Positions 53,865 through 62,864 are shown, numbered from the stretch's first letter. The stretch: DNA of 64,000 nucleotides from Salinilacustrithrix flava (GCF_041228405.1 NZ_CP133888.1:1860001-1924000); one strand, 5' to 3'. Notes: generated by a model from the sequence alone, not told the origin. Numbers and translations are program-made.

Positions 53865-55994
53865 TCAGGCGGTGATGGTGGTGCGGTACTCGTTGGTGGG
53901 CCGGTCGTCGCCCACCTCACCGCAGAGGGCGATCACGAGCTCACCCGGTGCGTCGGGGACCTCGAGCTGCACCGTGCCGACGAGCACGCAGGCGTCGGCG
54001 GGCACGTCGCCGGTGAAGGACCATCGGTGGCCGCCACCGTCCCAGCGCGCCTCGACCTCGACAGTCCCCGTGAGGTCGACCCTGCGGTCCGAGACGACGT
54101 GGACGTCGAGGGCGAGCGCCCGGCCGGGCGCGACCGCGGCCGGCGGTCGGTCGGCGACGACGATCACCGGCCGGCACGCATCGGTGAGGGCGGCGAGGCC
54201 GGCCTTGGGCACCCGCTCGTGGTCGAGGACGGACCAGGTGACGCCTGGATGGGCGTCGGCGAAGGCGAACTGGCAGAAGCCGCCGGTCGGGCGGTACTTG
54301 AGCCGACGCAGCGTCTCCACGTGGTGGCGGAGCAGCGTGGCCTGGTACGTCTGCGTGGCGTCCTTCCACTCCTCGTAGGTCCGGCCGTCGCGGGGCACGT
54401 GGCGGTCGAGCAGCGCGAGCTGCAGGTTGTGCGTGCGCCCCAGCCGCTCCCAGTCGAGGTCCGGCCACTGCGTCGCATCCATGAAGCCGTCGGTCTCGGG
54501 CACGGCCTGGGCGCCGAACTCGGTCGGGAAGCGGACCTGGCTCGGCATCGCCCGGGCGAAGCCGGGGAGGTCGCGCTCGTCGCCCCAGTACCAGCCGAAG
54601 TAGAGGTGGCTGTCGGTGCCCTCGAGCGTGGGCAGGCGGGGCAGGACGCCCGAGTGCTTGATGACGGGCCGGGTGCCGTCGGCGGCCTCGATGGCGCGCT
54701 TCACGGTCCGGTCCAGCACCGTCTTGTTCCACGTGGGCAGCTGCTGGGACACCACGGCCCGCAGTCCGAGGCCGGCGAGGCGGTGCGGTTCAGCGAAGGC
54801 CTCGGGCGAGATGTCGAGGCCCATCGGCTCGTTGTGCCCGCACCAGATGGCCACGGACGGGTGGTGGGCCAGCATGGCCACCATCTCGGTGGCCTGGCGC
54901 TGGGCCTGGCGCCGGATCGAGCGGGCGTAGCCCCACTGCAGCGGGAAGTCCTGCCACAGCAGCATCCCGGCCCGGTCGGCAGCGTCGTAGGTCTCGGGCC
55001 GGCCGACGTGGCCGTGGACGCGCAGCAGGTCCAGGCCGGTCGCCTTGGCCGTCTCGACGTCGGCCGCGAGCTCGTCCGGCGTGGCCTCGCCGAGCGCCAT
55101 GCGGGTGGGCCCGAGGTTGGCCCCCTTGCAGAACAGCCGCTCGCCGTTGACCGACAGCACCCACTTGCGCATGGACACCTGGCGCAGGCCGGTGCGGAAC
55201 CGCCGCCGGTCCGACACGCGGCTGCCGGCGGCGTCGCGGACGCGCACCTCGACCGTGGCCTGCTCGAGGTGCGGCTCCCCGAGGGCGTGGGGCCACCACA
55301 GCTGCGGGCGCTCCACCGTGACGGTCCACTCGACCGTGTTGGGGCCGGCGGCCAGCGTGCGGTCGGTGCCGTGGTCGGCGGCGCCCACCGTGGTGCGCAG
55401 GTGGACCTCGATCGCCTCTGCGGCATCGAGGTCGGCGGTGAGCGACAGCACGGCCCGGGCGGGGGTGGCCTCGAGGCAGCGGGTGACCAGGTGGCGGATG
55501 CGGACCGGCCCGGACTCCTCGACGTGCACCGGCCGCCAGATGCCGCCGGGGTTCCAGTCCGGGTCCAGGCAGTCCCAGTGCTGGAACACGCCGGTGATGT
55601 TGCGCTTGTGGGCGCGGTTCGTCTGGGGCGCGCACGCCACCTCGACGGCGAGCTGGTGCTCGCTCCGGGCGTGCAGCTGCTCGGTGACCTCGAACTCGTG
55701 GGCGAAGAAGTACCCCTCCGTGGCGCCGAGGTAGGTGCCGTCCAGCCACACGTCGCCCTCGTAGAAGAGGCCGTCGAAGCGCAGCCACCACCGCCGGTCG
55801 CCGGCACCGGGGGGTTGCTCGAAGCGGGCGCGGTGCAGGAGGGGGCCGTCGTGGTCGGCGAAGGCCGGCGTGGACCGCCAGTGGCCGGGCACGGCGATGG
55901 GCTCCCAACCGGAGTCGTCCAGATCGGGGTCGGCGAAGGTGCGGCGCAGGTCTTCGTCGGCCGGGGCGGCCAGCCAGCGGTCGGGGAGCGTCAT
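53865..55994 (-). CDS. Glycoside hydrolase family 2 protein (beta-mannosidase-like)
   Basis: 709 residues from ATG 55994. Jelly-roll sugar-binding domain first (EPIAVPGHWRSTPAF, WWLRFDGLFYEGDVWLDGTYLGA), then an Ig-like domain, then the TIM barrel. The acid/base Glu is in IWCGHNEPMG and the nucleophile Glu in FPTEFGAQ. DLLRVHGHVGRPETYDAADRAGMLLWQDFPLQW is typical of beta-mannosidase-like members. No signal peptide, so it acts on imported sugars. The exact substrate is uncertain. It shares a compact divergent promoter region with the MoxR gene. Confidence 0.88.
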   Translation of the reverse strand: MTLPDRWLAAPADEDLRRTFADPDLDDSGWEPIAVPGHWRSTPAFADHDGPLLHRARFEQPPGAGDRRWWLRFDGLFYEGDVWLDGTYLGATEGYFFAHEFEVTEQLHARSEHQLAVEVACAPQTNRAHKRNITGVFQHWDCLDPDWNPGGIWRPVHVEESGPVRIRHLVTRCLEATPARAVLSLTADLDAAEAIEVHLRTTVGAADHGTDRTLAAGPNTVEWTVTVERPQLWWPHALGEPHLEQATVEVRVRDAAGSRVSDRRRFRTGLRQVSMRKWVLSVNGERLFCKGANLGPTRMALGEATPDELAADVETAKATGLDLLRVHGHVGRPETYDAADRAGMLLWQDFPLQWGYARSIRRQAQRQATEMVAMLAHHPSVAIWCGHNEPMGLDISPEAFAEPHRLAGLGLRAVVSQQLPTWNKTVLDRTVKRAIEAADGTRPVIKHSGVLPRLPTLEGTDSHLYFGWYWGDERDLPGFARAMPSQVRFPTEFGAQAVPETDGFMDATQWPDLDWERLGRTHNLQLALLDRHVPRDGRTYEEWKDATQTYQATLLRHHVETLRRLKYRPTGGFCQFAFADAHPGVTWSVLDHERVPKAGLAALTDACRPVIVVADRPPAAVAPGRALALDVHVVSDRRVDLTGTVEVEARWDGGGHRWSFTGDVPADACVLVGTVQLEVPDAPGELVIALCGEVGDDRPTNEYRTTITA

Positions 55995-56003
55995 CGGCGC
56001 CGG

Positions 56004-56009
56004 AGCCTA
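56004..56009 (-). promoter_or_regulatory. -10 box of the GH2 gene (leaderless)
   Basis: TAGGCT on the reverse strand, nine bases from ATG 55994. Confidence 0.45.
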
Positions 56010-56043
56010 CGAGGACCGAGGTCGACGCCCTCGGGGTGACCGA

Positions 56044-56049
56044 TAGGTT
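56044..56049 (+). promoter_or_regulatory. -10 box of the MoxR-type gene (leaderless)
   Basis: TAGGTT, seven bases before ATG 56057. Confidence 0.5.
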
Positions 56050-56056
56050 GGCCCCC

Positions 56057-57472
56057 ATGGCAGCACCGTCCAGCCTCCCGTCCACCCTCGGCGCGCTCCG
56101 GGAGTCCGGTTGGGAGTCCCGGCCGGTGAAGGAGGAGGTGCGGCGCAACGCCGTCACCAAGATCCGGGCCGGTGAGCCGCTCTTCGAGGGCGTGCTCGGC
56201 TACGAGCAGACGGTCATGCCCCAGCTCGAGAACGCGCTGCTGGCCGGCCACGACGTGGTCTTCCTCGGCGAGCGCGGCCAGGCCAAGACCCGCATGATCC
56301 GCTCCCTCACCCGGCTGCTCGACGAGTGGATGCCGATCGTCAAGGGCTCCGAGATCCACGACGATCCGTACAACCCGGTGTCCCGCTACGCCCGCGACCT
56401 GGTCGAGGAGATGGGCGAGGACACCGAGATCGACTGGGTCCACCGGGACGAGCGCTTCGGCGAGAAGCTCGCCACCCCCGACACCTCCATCGCCGACCTC
56501 ATCGGCGAGGTCGACCCGATCAAGGTCGCCGAGGGTCGCTACCTCTCCGACGAGCTCACCCTCCACTACGGCCTCGTGCCCCGCACCAACCGCGGCATCT
56601 TCGCCATCAACGAGCTGCCCGACCTCTCCGAGCGCATCCAGGTCGGCCTGCTGAACGTGCTCGAGGAGCGCGACGTGCAGATCCGGGGCTACAAGGTGCG
56701 CCTGCCCCTCGACGTCATGCTCGTCGCGTCGGCCAACCCCGAGGACTACACCAACCGCGGCCGGATCATCACGCCGCTGAAGGACCGCTTCGGCAGCCAG
56801 ATCCGCACCCACTACCCCCTCGACGTCGAGACCGAGATGGTCATCGCCGCCCAGGAGTGCACGCCGCTGCAGGCCGAGGGCATCCACTCGGCGATGCCGA
56901 GCTACATGAGCCAGATCGTGGCCACGCTCTCGCACCTGGCCCGCCAGTCGCCCCACGTCAACCAGCGCTCCGGCGTGTCGGTGCGCCTCACCGTGTCCAA
57001 CCACGAGGTGCTCATCGCCAACGCCGCTCGGCGGGCCCTGCGCCACGGCGAGGACATCGTCGTGCCCCGCGTGTCCGACCTCGATGCGCTCGCGGCGTCG
57101 ACGATGGGCAAGATCGAGATCGAGTCCCTCGACGACGGCCGCGACGAGGTCATCGCCGAGCACCTGGTGAAGGCCGCGGTGCTCACCGTGTTCCGCGAGC
57201 GCACCGACGCCGCCATGCTCCGCGACGTCATCGACGCCTTCGAGGAGGGCCGCATCGTCGACGCCGGCGACGACATCTCCTCCGCCGACCTCGCCGCCCT
57301 CGCCGAGGAGATGCCCGGGCTCAAGGCCCAGGTCGTCGGCCTCACCGACGGCGACGAGTCCGCCGCCGCCATGGCTGCCGCGGTGGAGTTCCTGCTCGAG
57401 GGCCTGCACCTCGGCAAGCGGCTGAACAAGGAGCACGTCGGCTCCCGGTCCAGCTACCGCGCGCGATCCTGA
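56057..57472 (+). CDS. MoxR/magnesium-chelatase-like AAA+ ATPase
   Basis: 471 residues from ATG 56057. Walker A is GERGQAKTR (about residues 71-79). The extended Mg-chelatase/MoxR insertions are RDERFGEKLATPDTSIADLIGEVDPIKVAEGRYLSDELTLHYGLVPRTNRGIFAINELPDLSERIQVGLL (Walker B within NRGIFAINE). Sensor 1 is LVASANPEDYTNRG, and arginine residues for sensor 2 follow. These chaperone-type ATPases work with VWA proteins. The likely partner starts at 62865, with unrelated genes between. What they assemble is unknown. Confidence 0.88.
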   Translation: MAAPSSLPSTLGALRESGWESRPVKEEVRRNAVTKIRAGEPLFEGVLGYEQTVMPQLENALLAGHDVVFLGERGQAKTRMIRSLTRLLDEWMPIVKGSEIHDDPYNPVSRYARDLVEEMGEDTEIDWVHRDERFGEKLATPDTSIADLIGEVDPIKVAEGRYLSDELTLHYGLVPRTNRGIFAINELPDLSERIQVGLLNVLEERDVQIRGYKVRLPLDVMLVASANPEDYTNRGRIITPLKDRFGSQIRTHYPLDVETEMVIAAQECTPLQAEGIHSAMPSYMSQIVATLSHLARQSPHVNQRSGVSVRLTVSNHEVLIANAARRALRHGEDIVVPRVSDLDALAASTMGKIEIESLDDGRDEVIAEHLVKAAVLTVFRERTDAAMLRDVIDAFEEGRIVDAGDDISSADLAALAEEMPGLKAQVVGLTDGDESAAAMAAAVEFLLEGLHLGKRLNKEHVGSRSSYRARS

Positions 57473-57563
57473 TGGCGGTCGGCTCCGCGCGCCGCGTGCC
57501 GGCTGCTCGCTGGCGCTCCCGACGCCGGCCGGCTGACGCCGGTTCCGCGACGTCGCCGCGGTC

Positions 57564-58304
57564 CTACCGATCCATCTGCTCCTCGGCCTGCTCGCGCAGG
57601 GTGGCCAGGGTCTTGCGCAGCAGCCGGGACAGGTAGGACTGGGACACGCCCAGCTCGTCGGCGATCTCCTGCTGGCTGCGCCGGTGCACGAAGCGCATCT
57701 CGATGATGGTGCGGTCGCGCTCGTCGAGGCCCTGCAGCAGCGACTCCACGTCGATGCGGGTCTCGACCTGGCCCATGTCGCCGTCGCTGCCGGCGATCAT
57801 CGCGCCCTTGGTGGTCGTGCCGTCGCCGATGGGGGCGTCGAGGCTGTCGGCCCGGTACGACGCGCCGGCCGACAGCGCCTCGAGGACGCGGTCGGTGGAC
57901 TCCTCGAGCCGATCGGCCAGCTCCTGCACCCGAGGGGCCCGACCCAGCTCCTGGGTGAGCTCGGGCTCCAGGCGGCGGGCCTGGACGGCGAGCTCCTGCA
58001 GGCTGCGGGGCGGTCGGACCGACCATCCCTTGTCGCGCAGGAGCCGCTTCAGCTCGCCCTCGATGGTGCGGTTGGCGAAGGTCTTGAACGTGACGCCGAC
58101 CTCGGGGTCGAAGCGCTCGACGGCCTTGATGAGGGCCATGAGCGCCTGCTGGCGCACGTCGTCGGCCTCCATGTGGCCCTTGCCGTAGCGGCTGACGTAG
58201 TACTCGACCAGCTCGAGGTTGTCCTCGACCAAGCGGTTCCGGAGGCGGCGCGACCGCGACGTCTGGTACTCGACGAAGCGGTCCTGGGTGTCAGCGGCCG
58301 CCAT
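57564..58304 (-). CDS. RNA polymerase sigma factor, SigB/SigF type
   Basis: 246 residues from ATG 58304. Region 2 is VEYYVSRYGKGHMEADDVRQQALMALIKAVERFDPEVGVTFKTFANRTIEGELKR, region 3 RPPRSLQELAVQARRLEPEL, and region 4 DERDRTIIEMRFVHRRSQQEIADELGVSQSYLSRLLRKTL. This is the general-stress group 3 sigma factor. Its anti-sigma gene lies upstream and overlaps it by 14 bases, so the two are made in coupled amounts. Released sigma would read promoters such as the SigF-like one before glgX. Confidence 0.93.
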   Translation of the reverse strand: MAAADTQDRFVEYQTSRSRRLRNRLVEDNLELVEYYVSRYGKGHMEADDVRQQALMALIKAVERFDPEVGVTFKTFANRTIEGELKRLLRDKGWSVRPPRSLQELAVQARRLEPELTQELGRAPRVQELADRLEESTDRVLEALSAGASYRADSLDAPIGDGTTTKGAMIAGSDGDMGQVETRIDVESLLQGLDERDRTIIEMRFVHRRSQQEIADELGVSQSYLSRLLRKTLATLREQAEEQMDR

Positions 58305-58692
58305 CGACGCCAGCCGTGGGCCGCGATGCGCGCAGCTCGAGGTGCACCGTGTCGCCTTCGAGGCGCAGGGCGTGGTGGTTGGAGCCGGCGCGCAGGAGCT
58401 GCTCGGCGATGGGGTCGAGCATCGGCTCCTCGGTGACCGGGCTGCACCGGCCCTCGAGGTCGATGCCGTCCTCGGTGGTGGTCATCGCGATCGTGAGCTC
58501 GGCGGTGTCGGTGGCATCGGCCATGGCCAGGGCGCACAGCTCGTCGACGGCGACCCGCAGGGACTCGATCGCCTCGACGTCGAACGCGCAGTCGTCGGCG
58601 ATGGTGGCGGCGAGGATCCGCACGTGGCGGAGGTAGGCCGTGGTGGCCGGGACGGTGAGCTCGGCGGTGGCTCGGCTGGGGAGGTCAGGCAT
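58291..58692 (-). CDS. Anti-sigma factor, RsbW-like HATPase
   Basis: 133 residues from ATG 58692. GHKL/HATPase fold with N-box VEAIESLRVAVDELCALAMA and later DGIDLEGRCSP and RLEGDTVHLEL. The classical G1 box DxGxG is not obvious, so kinase activity is uncertain. As in SigB/SigF systems it should bind the sigma factor encoded next to it and phosphorylate the STAS antagonist at 59194-59529. Divergent from the second HATPase gene. Confidence 0.82.
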   Translation of the reverse strand: MPDLPSRATAELTVPATTAYLRHVRILAATIADDCAFDVEAIESLRVAVDELCALAMADATDTAELTIAMTTTEDGIDLEGRCSPVTEEPMLDPIAEQLLRAGSNHHALRLEGDTVHLELRASRPTAGVDGGR

Positions 58693-58701
58693 GGTCGTTC
58701 C

Positions 58702-58728
58702 GTTCTACAGTGCTGTGGGCTCGGGTAC
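58702..58728 (+). promoter_or_regulatory. SigF-like promoter of the second HATPase gene
   Basis: GTTC (58702-58705), 17 bases, GGGTAC (58723-58728), against the pattern GTTT-N15/17-GGGTAT. A TACAGT box (58706-58711) suggests an additional housekeeping promoter. Self-control of the stress module is inferred. Confidence 0.4.
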
Positions 58729-58745
58729 GTGGCCCGTCGATCGAG

Positions 58746-59156
58746 ATGTCCTTGCAACCCTCCACTCGCCGCTTCTCCAAGCGACCTGTTCCGTCGCTCG
58801 CCGCCCTCGCGGCGGTCCGTGAAGCGTTCGTGGAGTGGCTCGCCGGCGTGACCACGTCGGAGGACCGGGTCGAGGACCTCTCCGTCGTCATCAGCGAGCT
58901 GGGCGCCAACGCGGTGCGAGGCACCCCCGAGGGCGCCGAACCGGCGTCGGTCAGCGCCTGGGTCGAGGACGGGTTGCTCGTCCTCGAGGTCGCCAACCGG
59001 GTCGAGGAGATCACCGTGCCCGACGCGGACTGGGACTTCGAGGATCCGCTGCGCACCGGCGGCCGAGGGTTGCTCCTCGTGTCGGCGTTCGTGGACGACG
59101 TGCACGTGGACGTCGAGGACGACGTGCTGATCATCCGCTGCACCACCCGGCTCTGA
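58746..59156 (+). CDS. HATPase-type anti-sigma/regulatory kinase domain protein
   Basis: 136 residues from ATG 58746. N-box VEDLSVVISELGANAVRGTP is clear, then SAWVEDGLLVLEVANRVEEI and RTGGRGLLLVSAFVDDVHV with the G2-like box. This is a small RsbT/RsbW-type kinase. Probably acts on the STAS antagonist or on another antagonist, separate from the divergent anti-sigma gene. An in-frame GTG at 58710 would add 12 residues. I chose ATG 58746 because the SigF-like promoter lies downstream of the GTG. Confidence 0.78.
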   Translation: MSLQPSTRRFSKRPVPSLAALAAVREAFVEWLAGVTTSEDRVEDLSVVISELGANAVRGTPEGAEPASVSAWVEDGLLVLEVANRVEEITVPDADWDFEDPLRTGGRGLLLVSAFVDDVHVDVEDDVLIIRCTTRL

Positions 59157-59186
59157 CCGCCCGCAGGGCGGGGCGCTGGTGCGCCC
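59157..59186. terminator. Two tandem hairpins between convergent genes
   Basis: CCGCCC-GCA-GGGCGG (59157-59171) and GGGCGC-TGGT-GCGCCC (59171-59186), in the 37 bases between the second HATPase gene and the STAS gene. Likely a bidirectional terminator. Confidence 0.6.
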
Positions 59187-59193
59187 GCCCGCA

Positions 59194-59529
59194 TCAGTGC
59201 TCGATGGTGACGTGGTCCGACAGACCCGTCACCGACAGCAGCTTCTCGAGGCCCTTCGACGGGTTCCGCAGCACGAGGCCGCCACCGGCGTTCATGAGCC
59301 GACGGTGCGTGTCGGCGATGACCCGCAGCCCGGCGGAGTCCACGAAGCTCACCTCACCGACGTCGAGCACCGCGGTCGTGGCGCCCTCCTCGAGGGTGGC
59401 GTCGATGCGCTCCTGGAGGTACGGCGACGTGTGGGGGTCGAGGTCGCCGCTCAGGACGAAGGTGGTGCGATCGCCCTCGTCGACGGTGACCTGGAGGCGG
59501 TCCTGCGGGGTGGGGGTGGGTTCGGTCAT
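59194..59529 (-). CDS. STAS-domain anti-sigma factor antagonist
   Basis: 111 residues from ATG 59529. STAS fold with the phosphorylation site VSFVDSAGLRVIAD, where the Ser after Asp is the one modified by RsbW-type kinases. Also FVLSGDLDPHTSPYLQERID and VTGLSDHVTIEH. In its unphosphorylated form it should capture an anti-sigma factor and free the sigma factor. It is the target of the PP2C phosphatase encoded at 59960-62416, whose gene is divergent. Confidence 0.92.
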   Translation of the reverse strand: MTEPTPTPQDRLQVTVDEGDRTTFVLSGDLDPHTSPYLQERIDATLEEGATTAVLDVGEVSFVDSAGLRVIADTHRRLMNAGGGLVLRNPSKGLEKLLSVTGLSDHVTIEH

Positions 59530-59658
59530 CGTGGCTCCACGGTGTCTCGCGTACGGGCAGGGTGGGGTGGGGTACAGCAGTCGACGGCGCCGAGCGCAGG
59601 GGTCATGGCGATCACGGCCGGCGCGAACCTACTCGGCTCCGGATCGCGGTGCGATCGG

Positions 59659-59826
59659 TCAGCCATCGGAGCGCAGCAGCCCCTTGACCTTGTTCGCGAC
59701 GCGCTCGATGTTCTTCGCGACCGTGCCCTCGTCGCGTGCGCGAGGGCGGTCGGATCCGTCGCCCGACCGCTCCGGCGCCCGGCGGGACGCCGCGTCGGTG
59801 TCGGTTCGTTCGTCGTCAGCAGCCAT
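59659..59826 (-). CDS. Small hydrophilic protein, unknown
   Basis: 55 residues from ATG 59826, with GGAAGG five bases upstream. Highly charged (RRAPERSGDGSDRPRARDEG) and then TVAKNIERVANKVKGLLRSDG, which would form one amphipathic helix. The ribosome-binding site is the main support. Lies between the STAS and phosphatase genes, so it may belong to the stress module. No family is recognised. Confidence 0.5.
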   Translation of the reverse strand: MAADDERTDTDAASRRAPERSGDGSDRPRARDEGTVAKNIERVANKVKGLLRSDG

Positions 59827-59959
59827 TGGTCCTTCCCTGCGATGGCGCGCCGCACCGCGGCGCCAGTCGGCACGCCCTCCATCTCCGGTCACCGATGCAG
59901 GCAGAACCTCCTGCGCGGCCTTGTGGCCGCGCCGAGCGGTTGTGCGAACATCGAAGGCC

Positions 59960-62416
59960 ATGGCGGCAGATCGGTCGGAGGTGGAGACGGTGCTGCGCGC
60001 CCTGCCGTCCGCCGTCGCCCTCCTCGACGACGAGGGCACCGTGGTGGAGGCCACCGAGCGGGCGGCTGCGGCCGTGGGCTGCGCTCGGGCCGATCTGGTG
60101 GACACCCCGCTCGCAGACCACCTCGGCGTCGGCGGCGATCGCCTCGGCGCCGCGCTGCGCGACCTGGGTGCCGACGAGGTCGAGATCCGGGTCGCCGACA
60201 CCTACGGCGGCAGCCTGTCGGAGGTCCACCTCCGCCTGGCCCGCAGCCCCCACGGCCCGGTCTGCGCGATCGAGCGGCGCAACCCCACCGCGGAGGACCT
60301 CCTGGCCGCCGTCCTGCACGCGGTGGCCTCCTCCGACGTCGGACCCGAGGTCCTCGAGCGTGCGCTCGGCCAGATCGGGGAGTCGAACCACTGGGACCTC
60401 GGCGCGCTGTGGGCCGTCGACGATGCGGCCGGCCTCCTGCGCCCCGTCGCGACGTGGACCCGGGACCCGGACGGGGCCGACGCGCACCGCCGGCGCACGA
60501 TGCAGACCAGCCTGGCGGTCGGCGAGGGGCTGCCCGGCCGGGCGTGGGCCGAGCGCGGGCCGGTGGTCGACGGCGACGCCGGCGACGACGACCGCCTCGG
60601 CGCGGACGCCGGGCGCTTCGCCACCCGCCTCCACCACCCCATCCGGGGCGGGGGCGATCAGGTCGTCGGGGTGATCGAGCTCCTGGCCGAGACCGACGAG
60701 GATCCGGCGGCGTGGGCCGACTCGGCCCTGCGGGCCGTCGAACCGGTGCTCGCCCACGTGCTCGACCGGCTGCGGGACCGGATGGCCGTGCGCGCCGCGG
60801 AGGGGCGCCTGGCCGCTGCGCTCGATGCCGGCCGCTTCGGCGTGGCCGGTGTGGACGCGGGGTCGGGTCGGGTCGAGTGGTCCTCTCGCATGGCCGCCCT
60901 CCACGGCCAGACCGCTGTCAGCGGCGCCGGCCCGCTGTCGGCGCTGCTCGCCAGCGTCCACAGCGACGACCTGGACGAGATCCAGCGGGCGCTCCGGAGC
61001 CTGCCCGACCCGGCAGCCGTCGACGGCAGCCCCCTGCGCCAGGTGGAGTACCGGGTGCGCCACGACGAGGGGCAGCTGCGCTGGCTGTCGACCCGCATCA
61101 CCGCCACCGTCCTGCCGAGCGGGCAGACCCAGGTCGCCGCCATCACCTCCGACGTGACCGACCGGAAGCAGGCCGAGCAGCGCACCCAGCGCCGCACGAT
61201 GGCCATCGAGGGCCTCCAGTGGGTCAGCCAGGCGATCATCGCCGGACGGGAGCTGCGGGACACGGCCATCGCCGTGGCCCATGCGGCCACGGGCGTGCTC
61301 GGCGCGGTCTACGGGGTCGTCCTCTACCAGGTCCCCGGCGACACGGCCGACGAGCTGGCCTGGGCGCTCAGCGGGCTGCCACCCGGCTCCGAGATCCCGT
61401 CGCCCCCGGCCGAGCTCGACGTCCCCACCGACCTCGACGCCGCCCACGGCCCGGCGCTGGTCGACCTCCGCAGCCAGCCCGACGTCCGGGCGTTCGTGCT
61501 CGGGCTCCGGCTGCCGGTGGAGGTCGGCACGATGCGCTCGGCGCTCGTCGTGCCCATCCGCGGCGAGGGTCAGGGCCGCCTCGGCACCATGGTGTTCCTG
61601 CACCCCGACGCCGGCTACTTCACCGAGGACGACGTGCGCCTGGCCCGCTCCATCGGGACCTCCACCGGGGTGGCCGTGGAGAACGCCAAGCACCACGAGC
61701 AGCAGCGGCTCGCGGCGACGGCCTTCCAGCGCGAGCTGCTCCCGGATTCCACGGCGACCATCGAGGGCGCCGACGTCTGCGTCCGCTACCACCCGGGACG
61801 CGACGGCATCGAGGTCGGCGGCGACTGGTACGACGTCATCGACCTGGGCGACGACCGGGTCGGCCTCGCCGTCGGCGACGTCTGCGGCCACGGCCTCACC
61901 GCCGCGGCCCACATGGGCCAGTTCCGCCACTCCTTCCGGGCGCTCGTGCAGTCCTCGGTCTCCCCCGAGGAGGCCCTCCGGGTGCTGAACCGGCTCGCGC
62001 TGGAGGAGCTGCACACCACGATGACGATCGTCTACGTGGAGCTGGACACGACCACGGGCGAGTGCCGCACGTGGCGCTGCGGGCACCTGCCGCCGCTCAT
62101 CGCCGACCGCGACGGCGGCGTCGTGCGCTGGCTCGGCGACGACGACCACCGGGGACCGATGCTGGGCTTCGTGCCCGAGCTGCGGGTGTCGCCCACCGCC
62201 GACCGCGTCGCACCGGGAGAGCTGCTGTTCCTCTACAGCGACGGGTTGGTGGAGCGCCGCGGTGAGTCCATCGACGAGGGCCTCGACCGCCTGGCCTCGT
62301 CCTTCGTCGGTCGCTCGGCCGACATCGAGACGGCGTGCGACGAGCTGTACCAGCTCCTCGCCGACCAGGGCCCGGCGGCCGACGACACCGCCCTGCTCGC
62401 CGTCCGCCGGCACTGA
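59960..62416 (+). CDS. Multi-sensor SpoIIE-type PP2C phosphatase
   Basis: 818 residues from ATG 59960. PAS-like N-terminus (LRALPSAVALLDDEGTVVEATERAAAAVG), GAF (about residues 110-270), PAS (about 275-410, ending ITSDVTDRKQAEQ), GAF (about 415-580, from EGLQWVSQAIIAGREL), and a C-terminal PP2C/SpoIIE domain: VRYHPGRDGIEVGGDWYDVIDLGDDRVGLAVGDVCGHGLTAA, RCGHLPPLI and LLFLYSDGLVERRG. Metal-binding Asp residues are all present. It should dephosphorylate the nearby STAS antagonist when the sensors are engaged and so switch on the sigma factor. Confidence 0.92.
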   Translation: MAADRSEVETVLRALPSAVALLDDEGTVVEATERAAAAVGCARADLVDTPLADHLGVGGDRLGAALRDLGADEVEIRVADTYGGSLSEVHLRLARSPHGPVCAIERRNPTAEDLLAAVLHAVASSDVGPEVLERALGQIGESNHWDLGALWAVDDAAGLLRPVATWTRDPDGADAHRRRTMQTSLAVGEGLPGRAWAERGPVVDGDAGDDDRLGADAGRFATRLHHPIRGGGDQVVGVIELLAETDEDPAAWADSALRAVEPVLAHVLDRLRDRMAVRAAEGRLAAALDAGRFGVAGVDAGSGRVEWSSRMAALHGQTAVSGAGPLSALLASVHSDDLDEIQRALRSLPDPAAVDGSPLRQVEYRVRHDEGQLRWLSTRITATVLPSGQTQVAAITSDVTDRKQAEQRTQRRTMAIEGLQWVSQAIIAGRELRDTAIAVAHAATGVLGAVYGVVLYQVPGDTADELAWALSGLPPGSEIPSPPAELDVPTDLDAAHGPALVDLRSQPDVRAFVLGLRLPVEVGTMRSALVVPIRGEGQGRLGTMVFLHPDAGYFTEDDVRLARSIGTSTGVAVENAKHHEQQRLAATAFQRELLPDSTATIEGADVCVRYHPGRDGIEVGGDWYDVIDLGDDRVGLAVGDVCGHGLTAAAHMGQFRHSFRALVQSSVSPEEALRVLNRLALEELHTTMTIVYVELDTTTGECRTWRCGHLPPLIADRDGGVVRWLGDDDHRGPMLGFVPELRVSPTADRVAPGELLFLYSDGLVERRGESIDEGLDRLASSFVGRSADIETACDELYQLLADQGPAADDTALLAVRRH

Positions 62417-62524
62417 TCCCGCCGCGCCGGAAAGTGGCGTTGGTCTAGGCGCTTCCGGGGTCGGGTACCGATGCAGCCACACCAACGGGCATGCAACGGG
62501 CAGCCCCAGAAGGAGTGATTCCCC
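62417..62524. promoter_or_regulatory. Leader and promoter region of the DUF6458-like gene
   Basis: Holds GGGTAC (62463-62468), which resembles a SigF -10 box, although the -35 spacing is poor (GTTG-N20). CCGGAA/TTCCGG forms an interrupted inverted repeat around 62429-62458. AGAAGGAG before ATG 62525 is the ribosome-binding site. Confidence 0.3.
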
Positions 62525-62740
62525 ATGGCTACCGGCACTTCCATCTTCCTCATCGCTCTCGGCGCGATCCTCACCTTCGCCGTCGACGTCACGGTCTCCG
62601 GACTCGACCTCGCGGCAGTCGGCATCATCTTGATGATCGCCGGCGTGATCGGGGTCATCGTGTCGCTGATCTGGATCGATCGGGCCACCGCCCCCCGCAC
62701 CGACCGCACCGTGGTCGAGGAGCGCCGCGAGCGCATCTGA
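62525..62740 (+). CDS. DUF6458-like small membrane protein
   Basis: 71 residues from ATG 62525, with AGAAGGAG eight bases upstream. Two membrane helices: TSIFLIALGAILTFAVDV, and then after GLDL the second, GIILMIAGVIGVIVSLIWI. A basic tail RTDRTVVEERRERI follows. The pattern fits the actinobacterial DUF6458 family of stress-type membrane proteins. The function is unknown. A possible SigF-like -10 box lies upstream. Confidence 0.78.
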   Translation: MATGTSIFLIALGAILTFAVDVTVSGLDLAAVGIILMIAGVIGVIVSLIWIDRATAPRTDRTVVEERRERI

Positions 62741-62851
62741 CCCCCCAGGGGTCCCCTGAACCCACCCGGAACCACTCCGCAACCGAGACGAGGCAGCGCT
62801 CCCCAGCGCTGCCTCGTCCGCGTCTGCGGTCCCTCCGTCCCGGCTCGCCGC

Positions 62852-62857
62852 TACCGT
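62852..62857 (+). promoter_or_regulatory. -10 box of the VWA-type gene (leaderless)
   Basis: TACCGT, seven bases before ATG 62865. Confidence 0.45.
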
Positions 62858-62864
62858 GCCGAGC

